NCBI GenBank assembly: GCA_963575745.1
Contig: CAUYUJ010020593.1
Span: 204,679-268,678, forward strand
Length of the DNA: 64,000 nt
Reading direction: 5' to 3'
Source of the DNA: Prorocentrum cordatum
Lineage: Eukaryota > Sar > Dinophyceae > Prorocentrales > Prorocentraceae
Shown: positions 22,495 through 32,580 of the stretch, in pieces
How positions within the stretch are numbered: position 1 is the first letter of the stretch
Layout: the number at the start of each line of letters is the position of its first letter
The notes under the pieces: generated by a model
Told to the model about the DNA's origin: nothing
Databases searched by the model: none
What the model saw: only the letters and a program-made list of their open reading frames with translations
Position numbers and translations under genes: made by a program

Positions 22495-22640
22495 TATAAC
22501 ACAGTATAGCGTAGCATAGCATCGCACCGCATAGCATAGTATCGCATCGCATCACATCACATAGCTTAGCGCCGCTTTGATAACATTGCGTAGCATTGTA
22601 CAGCATCGCATAGCATAGCATAGCACAGCATCGCATAGAA
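22495..22640. repeat. Pentamer-type repeat (GCATA/GCATC)n
   Basis: Irregular runs of TAGCATAGCATCGCA, interrupted near 22,565-22,590. Confidence 0.85.
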
Positions 22641-22695
22641 CCAGACACGACGGGACACCCCGGGACACCCCCAGGCCACCGCCGGCCAACCGGTT

Positions 22696-23142
22696 TGGAC
22701 ACCACGGGACACCGCCAGACACCCCCAGGCCACCGTTGGCCAACAGGGGGGCGCAGCAATATTTGGCCTGGCTTCGTTGTAAGCACAGCTGGTTTATTCT
22801 TCTCGACCGCCGATGCAGCTTCGCCTCGCCCACACGCGCGACACGAACACGAAACCGACAACGATTTCCTCGCGGGGGTCTCTTGTTCACTTCGATCTTT
22901 TTCCCAACTTCGGATTCTATCAGACCGCGAGACACCGCGGGACAACCCAGGGCCACCGCTGGCCAACCGGGGGGCGCAGCAAAATTTGGCCCGGCTTTGC
23001 CCTAAGCACGGCGGGTTCATTCTTCTCGCCCGCCGATGCAGCTTCGCCTCGCCCACACGCAAGACACAAACACGAAACCGAAAACGATTTCTTGGCGGGG
23101 GGTCTCTTGTTCACCTCGATCTCTTTCCCAACCCCGGATTCT
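22696..23142. repeat. Two tandem copies of a 223-bp unit
   Basis: The landmark CGATGCAGCTTCGCCTCGCC occurs at 22,811 and 23,034, a 223-bp period. Each copy runs from ACCACGGGACACC-type sequence through GGGGGGCGCAGCAA to CTTTTTCCCAACTTCGGATTC. The copies differ at scattered sites. Confidence 0.9.
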
Positions 23143-23513
23143 GTCTGTTTGCTGCGGAGACAATTGTTTGGTTCGTTCCGCTTGGCCCCTCCCTCCCCCC
23201 TTCCTAGGGCCCGAAGACGGCCCAAGAGGACCCTAAAAACGGCCCCAGACAGAGGTTCCTGAGTCCGCCCAAGAGGGCCCCAAGAGGGTCCCAAGAAATC
23301 CCATCGGATCGGGATTTCAAGAGAGGGCCAAGAGAGTCCGTTGGGCCGTCTCTGGACGGGCTTGGGGCTTCTTGCGGCCGTCTTGAGGCGGTCTCTGGCT
23401 CACGGCGCCGTGGGGCCGCGGAGCGAGTGCGGAGGGTGCGATGTTGTGAGGATGCGCGCAGCAGGGGTGCGTCGCTCCCAGAGACCAGCAGAAACATTTC
23501 AGGAGGGGAAAGA
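23143..23513. other. Short CCAAGAGGGCC-type repeat, no gene
   Basis: From 23,210 to 23,300 the sequence is in CCCAAGAGGGCC orientation, the reverse complement of the large array at 26.9-33.7 kb. From 23,330 to 23,400 it switches to the TCTTGGGGC strand sense. Nothing else is recognised. Confidence 0.5.
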
Positions 23514-23742
23514 CAGGACTCGTTTCGAATCCTCCGATTCGATTCGATTCGACTCCGATGGATTCCGATTCCGATTCGCTTCGATTTCGGATTCCGATTT
23601 GGGCTCCGATACCTGATTGGACGCATACTAGCCTGCCGATTTCCGCCGATTCGATTTTTCCCGACTCGGCTGCCGATTTCTGCCGATCCGACTTATTTCG
23701 ATCGCCGATCCGACTTATCGATTCGATTCTGGGCTCCCCTGG
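23514..23742. repeat. Dispersed ~215-bp repeat rich in GATTCGATTC, copy 1 of 3
   Basis: Begins CAGGACTCGTTTCGAATCCT and ends CGATTCGATTCTGGGCTCCC. The two other copies (51,413-51,618 and 53,208-53,418) share both ends and the internal order CCGATTTGGGCTCCGAT, CGACTCGGCTGCCGATTT. This is an interspersed element, not a simple minisatellite. Confidence 0.85.
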
Positions 23743-23747
23743 AAAGA

Positions 23748-23900
23748 ACACACAGACACAATTAATCGGCGATTCCCAGAAAATATTGGAAAATATGGGA
23801 AGTGGGGGGGAAGAGAGAAACCTAGAAAATATGGGAAAATATGGGGAATAGTTTTATTTGTGTGTATTTATTTGTGTGTCCCAGTTCCCCTTCAACATTT
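23748..23900. repeat. Dispersed ~150-bp repeat, copy 1 of 2
   Basis: Starts ACACACAGACACAATTAATC and includes GGGAAGTGGGGGGGAAGA, duplicated AAAATATGGGAAAATATGG phrases and TTTGTGTGTCCCAGTTCCCC. Matches 59,217-59,370 in the same order and strand. Confidence 0.8.
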
Positions 23901-24395
23901 CCCGAAAGCCAGCAAGCACTCTCGCACGGGTCCAAGTGCCTGCGACAGGGTGTTGGAATTTCACTGTTGGCGCCAAGGCGTGTCCGTTCGCGCCAGGGCG
24001 TGTCGGGCTGCAACGCTGGCTTGCAGGTGACGCCCGCCTGCGGTCAGCCCAGTGAATTTGATGCGTTTATTTATTTTCGAGAGCTGGTCGCTCCGCCTTG
24101 CGCGCACATCCTTGGGCAATCGACCAGATAAGTGCGCGCGAGGCGGTTGTGTCTATGGCGCGAGACCCCGCCCGCCAGTTCGCCGCGGAGGCGATTTTCT
24201 TGTTCATTTCGCCTTGCGCCAGGCTGATCGACCAGATACGTGTGCGTCAGGCTGATGCGTCTCCGTCGGAAAATGTCAATGCCATGCCCTGTTGCTCACC
24301 CTTTTCACTCCAGTGGCAGCGAGGGAGGAGTTTCGCGACGCCTTGTTCGCGCACCCTTGGATTACTGACCAGGCAAGTACGGTAGGTTCGCGTCG
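23901..24395. other. No gene seen
   Basis: GC-rich sequence without repeats or a recognisable frame. CAAGGCGTGTCCGTTCGCGC and GGGCGTGTCGGGCTGC give a short local duplication near 23,970-24,010. The trio GACCAGATAAGTGCGCGCGA, GACCAGATACGTGTGCGTCA and GACCAGGCAAGTACGG (24,123, 24,231, 24,367) hints at a degenerate ~120-bp tandem repeat. Confidence 0.4.
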
Positions 24396-24560
24396 TGTCG
24401 ACCGGCGGCGACCTCGACGCCGGCGTTCAACGTTGAACGCCGGCGGAGGCCCAGAATCGGTCGATGTTGAACGATCGGACGTTACTGAAATGGCCGATCG
24501 TTCAAGGTTGAACGATCCTCGCGGCGTCAGGGACCAACGCCCAGGTCGACACGGCACGAA
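24396..24560. repeat. Dispersed palindrome-rich repeat, copy 1 of 2
   Basis: Contains a perfect 26-bp palindrome at 24,419-24,444 (half site GCCGGCGTTCAAC) and a second inverted repeat at 24,496-24,517 (GATCGTTCAA - GG - TTGAACGATC). Between them lies TCGATGTTGAACGATC. The matching copy is at 45,836-46,005. Confidence 0.85.
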
Positions 24561-24709
24561 CCTGCCGTATGCGCCAAGCGATGCGTCTCAGCCAGGATAC
24601 CTCGTCAATGTTCGCTTCTCGGACCTAAAGGAGTCAGGCTGGTACGCTGTGTGTGTGTGTGTGTGGGGCGTGTCGAGCGGCGAACGGCCGCCTCCCCAAT
24701 GATAAAGAG

Positions 24710-24902
24710 TCCTCCTCCTCCTCCTCCTCTTCCTCCTCCTCCTCCTCCTCCCCCTCCTCCTCCACCCCCCCCTCCTCCTCCTCCTCCTCCCCCTCCTCCT
24801 CCTCCTCCTCCTCCTCCTCCTCCTCCTCCTCCTCCTCCTCCTCCTCCTCCTCCTCCTCCTCCTCCTCCTCCTCCTCCTCCTCCTCCTCCCCCTCCCCCTC
24901 CT
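24710..24902. repeat. (CTC)n / (GAG)n tract, ~190 bp
   Basis: Nearly pure CTC triplets with a few CCC and TTC interruptions; preceded by (GT)n at 24,646-24,665. Polypurine-polypyrimidine mirror symmetry makes triplex DNA possible. All frames are open, giving artificial poly-Pro, poly-Ser, poly-Glu and poly-Arg translations. Confidence 0.98.
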
Positions 24903-26245
24903 GGAGCAAGAAGAGGGTGGAGAGGTCGAGGATATTGAATTTAACATGGAAAGGTGACTGGCGAAGAAGGTAAATGGGTCTTGCTCGGGCTGGCTCTGTT
25001 GCAAATCGTGTGCCCTTGTTGTACGACTCAATTCGTCACCCCATGCTGCGTGGTTTCACGTTTGCTATTCGGGCCTCTTTGAACAGGGTGAACTGGGAGG
25101 ATGATGAGGAGCAGGAGGAACATGAGAGGAAACGGAAGTGGAGGAGGATGACAACGATGGGCTCGGCGTCACCATCTCGACTTTGCCCCACCTCCCCCCC
25201 CTTGGTTCGAGCGGTTTCGCTGAAACTTCCAGCGCATGGTGCCCCCACTTCTCCCCTGTTCCTTCCTCTTCTTCCCGCCTTACTCCTCTCACATCCCTCC
25301 TCCCTCCTCCAGTTCCTCCTCCTCGCGTTACTCGCCTTGCCCATGGGGAATACGCAATCAGTTCTCATAGTGTATGTCTTTGCGAGTGCGACGTAACCCC
25401 CCGCCACGTGTTTACTTCGTCCGTTCATGGACCAAACAGTGTGCTATGAGTCCACCTTGCTCAGTGCACCGACGACAGGGTTTCTGGCCCTGGGGTGGCC
25501 CACTTTTTTCAATTTCCCCCCGTCGCAACCCACTTGGCACCCCTGGGCTCCAGGATCCGCCTTGGGGTATTTGGGCGACTTGTTCCTGCCTGAAGAGGAA
25601 TCCGAGCTGGGTCAGGAGGACGCCCGCTGGCCGCCAAGATGGCCCCTCGGTGGCCCAAGATGCTCCAAGATGTTTCAAGGCGGCCCCCAGGGGCCACAAG
25701 ATGCCCCAGTGGAGCTCCCAAAAGGCCACCCAAAATGACCCCAGGGAGCCACAACGCAAAAACCATTCAGGTTTCGCCATACTAAGTAAATCTCGCGCTC
25801 TTCTCCTTCGGATGGCGTCGGGAGAGCTCCACATGGCTCCGAGGCTCGAGACGGCCCCACAACTTCGTAGAAGAGCCCAAGAGGGCCTCAAGCGGGCCCC
25901 AAGACCTTCAAGGCAGCCCGAACAGGGAGATCCCCAAGATACTCCTACACTCCAAGCCATTCCACTTCATATTCAATATCTCCCCACGCCGGCCTTGAAC
26001 AGCTCGAAGGCCACGCGTAATCCCAAGCAAGAGGAGAACGCCCATAGAACGAGAAGCAAAAGCGAGGACAACCGAGAGAGACTGGATGGTTAACGAGGAA
26101 TGACGTATGAGGAATATTTGAGGACGAAGGGGCAAGGCATGGAATGAGCCAGTCCAAAAAGCACTCACAGCTAACAACGCCATTTCATGCGCTAGAAGCC
26201 AAGCGCGCGCCAAGCGAGCGCGCGGTTCTAGTGCATATAACTCTA
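24903..26245. other. No gene seen; partial CCAAGATGGCCCC repeat
   Basis: 25,590-25,940 carries CCAAGATGGCCC, CAAGATGCTCCAAGATG and related words, the reverse complement of the 26.9-33.7 kb array and much more diverged. A + strand frame is open at 25,374-26,093 across this repeat but has no recognisable domain. GAGGAGCAGGAGG tracts lie near 25,103. Confidence 0.45.
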
Positions 26246-26267
26246 GATATATATTTATATATATACA

Positions 26268-26305
<38 letters not shown>

Positions 26306-26310
26306 TGTGT
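26246..26310. repeat. (TA)n microsatellite
   Basis: TATATATTTATATATATACA followed by (TA) repeats to about 26,302 and GTACATGTGTATCC. An AT island in GC-rich surroundings. Confidence 0.95.
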
Positions 26311-26869
26311 ATCCAGTTCTAAACGTTGACCCCCCTGAGCGGCTGGTTTGACAAGACATGTTCGCCAGATCTGCTCTACAGGTCACACGAGGGCGCAACA
26401 CGTTTGCCATATTCGTTGCAACGGCCGAGTCTGGCACAAATTGCGGTCAGGATCGGGTGCTCGAAGAAGGGTCTCGTACACCTTTTGTATTGTTGGCAGG
26501 GGTCGTACTGAGGGGCGTACCGTCATGTAGTTCGGGTTCCTCAGCAGCCATATCGGAAAGGGAGGGCACGTTCTTTTGCATACAACGGGGCGTATATGGA
26601 CCCCACGAGGATGTCCAGTTCGGCACGGTAGCTTCATGCCGCGTTTACGCGGCGGCGACATCAGCGCGGGCGTTCAAGGTTGAATTATTGAAGTTTCGTG
26701 TGTTCCTACCAGCCCGTCCAGAAACGACCCCCAGGCGACGTGTTTTGATCAGGGAGGCGCAGGAGCATGCAGTGGAACAAAACGGGGGCCAGTCGTCAAA
26801 TCGAAGCTCGGGATCAGCCTCAGCAGAGCCAGGTCTCATCCGAACAGGCCGTCGCGCGGATCTTTGGAT
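26311..26869 (+). other. Open stretch upstream of the large satellite, unrecognised
   Basis: A frame from 26,358 is open through 26,870 and into the satellite (to 27,263). The pre-satellite part contains protein-like segments such as RGRNTFAIFVATAESGTNCG and FKVELLKFRVFLPARP. I recognise no family. The stop-free extension into satellite DNA argues that openness here is partly chance. A fragment of an exon or of a transposon protein remains possible. Confidence 0.2.
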
Positions 26870-28018
26870 CTGGGAGCCCCTGGAAGATTTCTTGGGGCAA
26901 TGCTTAGGCGCCGTCTTGGAGGCCATCTTGGCTATCTCGGAGGCCTCTTGGGCTCTCTTGGCGTCGTTTGGGGTGTTCTTGTGCTGTCGTGATGGGAATA
27001 TTGGGGCGAGATTGGGGGTCTGTTGGGCCGTCTTGGGCCGTCGGAAGGCCGACAAGCAGCAATCGCCACACACACACACACACTTGAACACCTTCGGAAT
27101 ATCAATGATTTGGGTTCCTTCGAGCCTGCCTGTATATCTTCTTGGAAGCCTCTTGGACAGTCTTGGAGACCTCTTGGGGGCTTCGGTTGCCGTCTTGGAC
27201 CATGTTGAGGCCATCTTATGCCTCTTGACTGATGCATCTGGTGCCGTCTTGGAGACGTCTTGAGGCCATCCTCGGTACATCTGGGCAGTCTTGGAAGCCT
27301 CTTGGGGGCTTCGGTGGCCGACTTGGACCATGTTGAGGCCATCTTATGCCTCTTGACTGATGCATCTGGTGCCGTCTTGGAGACGTCTTGAGGCCATCCT
27401 CGGTGCATCTGGGCCGTCTTGGAGGCCATCTTGGCAGTCTTAGAGACCTCTTGGGCCGTCTTTGGGCCCTCTAGGAGCCATCTTGGGGACCAGTTGGGCT
27501 GTCATGGGGCCATCTTGGAGGCTTCTGCGGCGATCTTAAGGCGATCGTGAGAGTCTGTTGGGCACTCTTGGACCGTGGGAAGGCCGAAAAGTAGCATCAG
27601 TCAAACACCTTCAACCTACGGAACATCAAGGAGTTTGACCTCTTCGGGCATTCCTGTAACTAGGTCCTCCTGGAGGCTTCTCAGGCCGTCTTAGAGGCCT
27701 CTTAGGGGTTTCTTGGACCGTCTTGTGCCATCTATCTGGGAGCCATGCTAGGTCGTCTTGAGGTAGTCTCGGGCCGTCTTTGACAGATCTTTCGGCCAGC
27801 TTGGCTCTCTTTGGGCATCTTGGGGCAGTCGTCGAGGCGTCTTGGGGCCATCTTGGAGGCCATCCGGGGCCATCTTGGTCGTCTTGGAGGCGATTTGGGC
27901 AACAGGTTATGGATTTTGATGAGCTTTCCGTTTGGCCCGCGGGTTGGGTTGAAGCGCCAGTGAGAGCCTAAAAAGACCAACAACCACCAGACGTTCAGCA
28001 CGCCGTGCACCCCTGTAG

Positions 28019-28075
28019 CAAGTCACAAGGGGCGGCGGATCGAAGACGCCTACGGCACATCGCCGCCGCCCCCTG
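28019..28075. repeat. Palindromic GGGGGCGGCGG module, copy 1
   Basis: Left arm AAGGGGCGGCGG and right arm CGCCGCCGCCCCCTG around ATCGAAGACGCCTACGG. The least symmetrical of the intact copies. A (GGA)n tract at 28,201-28,240 marks the end of the enclosing junction module. Confidence 0.75.
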
Positions 28076-28200
28076 CCTTTGGAACCGCCTATGTGGCCGA
28101 GTGTTGTGGCAAGAGCTCTGCCATGCTATCAGACCAGTTTTTCCCCCAGACATTGTGGAAACCCTTTGAGGAACACGTCGGTGAGGATGGCGGGGAAGAT

Positions 28201-28240
28201 CAGGAGGAGAAGGAGGAGGAGGAGGAGGAGGAGGAGGAGA
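28201..28240. repeat. (GGA)n tract inside the large satellite
   Basis: AGGAGGAGGAGG tract at the transition from the junction module back to TCTTGGGGCC repeat. Confidence 0.95.
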
Positions 28241-29013
28241 CATCTTGAGAACCTCTGGGGGCACCCTTGGGGCCTCCTGGAAGCTTCCTGGGAGCCTCTG
28301 GGGGCCTCCTTGGGCCTCTTGGGGGCTTCTTTGGCCGTCTTGGGGCAATCCTGGCCCTTTGGCGCCATCGGAAGCCGTCTTGGGGGCCTCTCTGGGCCGA
28401 CTTGGGGCCCTTTCGGGGTGCGCCAGGGCCGTCCATCTTGGGCGTCTTGAAGGCCTCTTGGGGCCCTCTTGGGACCGTCTTGGGGGGCCTCTTGGACCGT
28501 TCTGGGGCCATCTTGGAGGCCTCTTGGGCGATCTTGGGGCGATCGTTGGAGGCTCTTGGGTCGTCTTGGGCCGTTGGAAGGCCCAAACTAAGCAAATGTC
28601 AAATGTTTTGGAACAACCCAGGGAACATCAATGAAGTTGGCCTCTTCCAGCCTTCCTGGAGGACCTCTTGGAGGCATTTGGGGCCGTTTTGGAGGCCTCT
28701 TGGGGGGCCTCTTGAACCGTCTGCCGTCATCTTGAAGCCGTCTTGGAGGTTTCTTGGGCACGCTCTTGGGCCGTCGTGGTGGCCATCTTGGACCACTTTG
28801 GGCGACCTTGTGGGCAATCCTGGCCGTCTTGGAGGCCACCATCGGCCATCTTGGAGCCATCTAGAGCAGGAAAGACGGTTTGCAGTCCCTGTGGGCAAGC
28901 CTTCGGGGTGGCTGGCGCGCTGGGCCGACGCCCCAGGAAGAGTTTTTTTGAGAGAAAAACTAGAACCAAGCCGAGTATGGGATTCAGCACGCTAGGCACC
29001 CTTGTGGCAAGCC

Positions 29014-29254
29014 AACAGGAGGCGGTGTATCGAAGACGCCTACAGTCAACGCGCCTAGTAAGGACGCGCGCCTTCATCTAGGATACCCTTGCGTCCTTGC
29101 CTCTGTGGCCCGTCCTTTGCCGTTTTCACTGGTCGCCGCCGCCCAAAAAAATCCCAACTTCAGCTTCCAAGGGTCTTGCGTCCTTACCACGCGTCCTTAA
29201 TATACGTTTTGACTTTACGGCGAATCATCGCCGCCCCCTGCCTTTTTTGAAGCG
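29014..29254. repeat. Palindromic module, copy 2, split by a MITE-like insertion
   Basis: Left half ACAGGAGGCGGTGTATCGAA to GCCTAC (29,043) and right half TACGGCGAATC (from 29,216) to CCGCCCCCTG. In the intact copies these halves are contiguous (GCCTACGGCGAATC). Confidence 0.85.
29044..29215. mobile_element. 172-bp MITE-like insertion with TAC target duplication
   Basis: Comparison with the empty sites at 30.94 and 32.46 kb defines the insertion exactly. Left flank GCCTAC and right flank TACGGCG imply a duplicated TAC (29,041-29,043 and 29,216-29,218). The left end reads AGTCAACGCG ... TAAGGACGCG. The right end, reverse-complemented, reads AAGTCAAAACG ... TTAAGGACGCG, so the termini are imperfect inverted repeats of about 25 bp. 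Internal GCGTCCTT words repeat. No coding capacity. Such a structure fits a non-autonomous DNA transposon with a 3-bp target duplication; the superfamily is not assigned. Confidence 0.75.
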
Positions 29255-29302
29255 CCTGCGTGGCCGAACGTTGGGTTCGAGCTTGGCCAAGCTACCGGGC
29301 CA

Positions 29303-29341
29303 CGCGTTCCCCGAGCGGGTTTCGAAAGCCTTCGGGGAACA
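29303..29341. repeat. Stem-loop GTTCCCCGA...TTCGGGGAAC, copy in module 2
   Basis: Arms GCGTTCCCCGA and TTCGGGGAACAC around CGGGTTTCGAAAGCC. Related stem-loops are at 31,030-31,068 (one arm mismatch, GTGCTCCCCGAA) and 32,541-32,580 (perfect 12-bp arms GTGTTCCCCGAA / TTCGGGGAACAC). The repeat lies about 60 bp downstream of each GGGGGCGGCGG palindrome. Confidence 0.8.
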
Positions 29342-30914
29342 CGGAATCGGGCGAGCTATCGGACCATGTGGTTTTTGAGTTTTCGAGCCTCCTGGAGGAC
29401 GTCTTGGAGGGGTCTTGGGTCGTCTTGGAGGCCTCTGGCGGGCCTTTTGGGCAGACTAAGGCCATCTTCAGGCCATCTGGGGCCGTCTTGGGTGCATCTT
29501 GGGGCCATCTTCGCCGTCTTGGAGGCCGTCCTGGAGGCATCTTGGAGGCCATCTTGACCGTCTTGGAGGCCATCTCCGGTGTGTTGGGGGCCTCTTGGGC
29601 CGTCTTGGGGTCTTGTTGGGGCCTTCTTGGGAGCCTCTTTGCCTGTCATGGGGGCCATCTTGGAGGCCTCTTGGGCGCTCTTGGGGCGATGTTGGGGGCC
29701 TCTTGGGCCGTCTTGGGCCGTCGGAGAGCTGGACAAAAGAATATACCCAAATCCTTCAAACCGAAGGAACATCAATGATTTTGACCACTTCGGGCCTTCC
29801 TGGTGGAGCTCTCGGAGGTCTCCTGGGGCCCTCTTGGGCAGTCTTAGGCCATCTTGGAGCCATCTTGGGCCGTCTTGGAGGCATCTTGGGCGCCTCTTGG
29901 GCCACCTTCGGCTCTCTTGGAGATATTTCTGCCGTCCTGGCTGCCCCATATTGGTCGTCTTGGAGGTCATCTTGGCAGTCTTGAGGTATCTTTGAGACCA
30001 TCCTTGCCGTTTTTGAGACCTCTTGGGCCGTCTTGGGGCTGGCTTGAAGGCCACTTGGGCCGTTCTAGAGCCATCTGGGAGGCATCTGGGACTAGTTTGG
30101 GGATTCCTTGGGCCGTCTTAGGCGGTCAGAACACCAAAACCGAGGAAAAACAAATCTTTCAAAAACCCAAGGACAATTTAAGGTGTTGGCTCCCTCGGGC
30201 CTTCCTGGAGCACCTTCTGGAATCCTCTGGGGCAATCTTGGAGCCTCTCGGGTCCATCTTGGGCCATCTTGGCCGTCTTAGCGGCCATCTTGGCCGTCTT
30301 GAAGCTCATCTTGACCGTGTTGGAAGCATCTTGGAGGCCATCTTGGCCGTCTTGGAGACCGGTCTTGGGCGTCTTGGAGGCATCTGGAGCCATCTTGGCG
30401 CCCTCTTGGGGCCGTCTTGGGGGCCTCTTGGGCCGTCATAGGGCCATCTTGGAGGCCTCTTGGGCGCTCTGGGGGCGATCTTTCGAGCTCCTTGGGCAGT
30501 AGTGAGCCGTCGGAAGGCTCGAAAAGAACAAAAGCCAATATCCTTCAAAAACCTAAGGAACACATTGATTTTGACATCTTCGGGCTCTCGTGGAGGACCT
30601 CTTGGAGGCCTCTTGGGCCGTCTTGGAGGCCTCTTGGAGGCCTCTGGGGCCGTCTCCGAGAAGTTTCTTGTGCGAACTTGGAGGCATCTTGGACTCTCCT
30701 GGGCCGTCTTGGAGGCCATCTTGGGCCATCTTGGGCGAACCTGGAGGCCATCTTGGAAGCCACCTTGAAGCCGTCTGCAGCCGAAAAACCCTTTGCAACC
30801 ACCTGTTACGCATCGCCGGCGGGACGGGCCCGAGCCCCAGGGGGAGTGCTTTTGGAAAAGAATCAAAACCAAAAGCGACAGGGTCTAGCACGCCGGGCAC
30901 CCTTGTGATGAATC

Positions 30915-30965
30915 AACAGGGGGCGGCGGATCGAAGACGTTCCCGGCGAATCACTGCCGCCCCCT
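30915..30965. repeat. Palindromic GGGGGCGGCGG module, copy 3 (intact)
   Basis: Arms CAGGGGGCGGCGG and TGCCGCCCCCTG around ATCGAAGACGTTCCCGGCG. Followed at 31,030-31,068 by the associated stem-loop. Confidence 0.85.
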
Positions 30966-32428
30966 GCCTTTTTGGAAGCGCTTATGTGGCCGAACGTTGA
31001 GGCCAGACCTGCCAAGCTGTCGGACCATGTGCTCCCCGAATCGGTTTGGAAAGCCTTCGGGGAACACGTAGGCATCTTGAAGGTCATCTTGGCCGTCTGG
31101 AGGCCATTTTGACCCTTTCGGGCCTTCTTGGAGGACGTCTTGGAGGGCTCTTGGGCCGTCTTGGAGGCTATCTTGAGCGTCTTGGAGACCTCTTGGGCCG
31201 ACTTGGGGGCCTCTTGGGGCCGTGTCTTGGGCCTCTTGGGCGATCTTTGGGGGCATTGGGCCGTCTCGGGCCGTCGGAAGGCAGAAAAAAACAACTGCCA
31301 CAATCCTACAAAAACCTACGAAAAAACACTGATTTTGCCTCTTCGGGCCTTCCTGGAGGACCTCTTGGAGGCCTCTTGGGCCATCTTAGGGTCATGTTCG
31401 GCCGTCTTGATGGGCTCCTGGTCCGTCTGACGCCGTCGGAAGCCGTTTGGGGGGCCTCTAGGGGCCGATTTGGGGCCGACTCCAGGACCGTCTTGGAGGC
31501 CATCTTGGGCGTCTCAAAGGCCTCCTGTGCAGTCTTGCTTTGGGGCCATCTTGGAGGCCTCTTGGACGATCTTTCGGCGATCTTTGGAGGCTCTTGGGCC
31601 GAAGGAAATGTCAAAATCCGTCAACAAAAACCTTAGGAACATCAAGGTTTTTGGCCTCTTCTGGCCTTCCTGGAGGCCCTCTTGGGGGCCTGTTGGGCCA
31701 GCTTCGAGCCAACTTCGGCCATCTTGGTGGGTTCCTGGCACGTCTGACGCCGTCGGGAGCCGTCTTGGGGGCCTTTCTGGGCCGACTGGGGGCCCTCTTG
31801 GGGCGTTTCGGGGCCGTCTTGGAGGCCATCTTGGGCGTCTTGGAGGCCATCGTGGGCGTGTTGGAGGCCTCTTGGGCCGTCTTGGGGCCCTCTCGGGGCC
31901 GTCTTGGAGGCCACTTGGGCCGTCATGGGGCCCTCTTGGGGGCCTCTTGGGGGCCTCTTGGGCGATCTTGGGGGCCTCTTGGGCCGTCTTGAGCCGTCGG
32001 AAAGCCGAAAAGGGGCAAATACCAACAGCCTTCAAAAACCAAGGGAAAATCAATGATTTTGCCTCTTCTGGCCTTCCTGGAGGACCTCTTGGAGGCCTCT
32101 TGGGCCGTCTTGGAGGCCTCTTGGGGGCCTCTTGGGCCGTCTTGGACCATCTTCAGGCTCTCTTAGGCGTCTTGGGTACACCTTGGGCCGTCTTGGAGGC
32201 ATCTTGGGGCCATCTGAGCCGTCTTGGAGGCCATCTTGGCCGTCTTGGAGGCATCTTGGCCGTCTTGGAGGCCATCTTAGGGCCGTCTGGGGCAGGAACA
32301 CCGTTTGCAACCGGGTCTTCTGGGTGGCCGGCGGGACGCGCCGGAGCCCCAGGGGGAGTTCTTTGGAAAAAGAACCACAACCCAAACCGAAAGGGTCCAG
32401 CACGCCAGGCACCCCTGCGATGAATCGA

Positions 32429-32479
32429 CAGGGGGCGGCGGATCGAAGACGCCTACGGCGAATCACCGCCGCCCCCTGC
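32429..32479. repeat. Palindromic GGGGGCGGCGG module, copy 4 (intact)
   Basis: Perfect 13-bp arms CAGGGGGCGGCGG / CCGCCGCCCCCTG around ATCGAAGACGCCTACGGCG. This is the clearest reference for the empty site used to define the 29.0-kb insertion. A fifth, truncated copy with only the left arm is at about 33,453-33,467. Confidence 0.88.
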
Positions 32480-32540
32480 CTTTGTGGAAGCGCCTATGTG
32501 GCCGAACGTTGAGGCCAGACTTGCCAAGCCATCGGACCAT

Positions 32541-32580
32541 GTGTTCCCCGAATCGGTTTGGAAAGCCTTCGGGGAACACG
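32541..32580. repeat. Perfect 12-bp-arm stem-loop
   Basis: GTGTTCCCCGAA - 15-base loop containing TCGGTTTGGAAAGCC - TTCGGGGAACAC. Compare 29,303 and 31,030. Confidence 0.88.

Noticed and set aside
24634-24973. Poly-Pro, poly-Ser, poly-Glu and poly-Arg open frames
   Set aside because: These are translations of a (CTC)n/(GAG)n tract.
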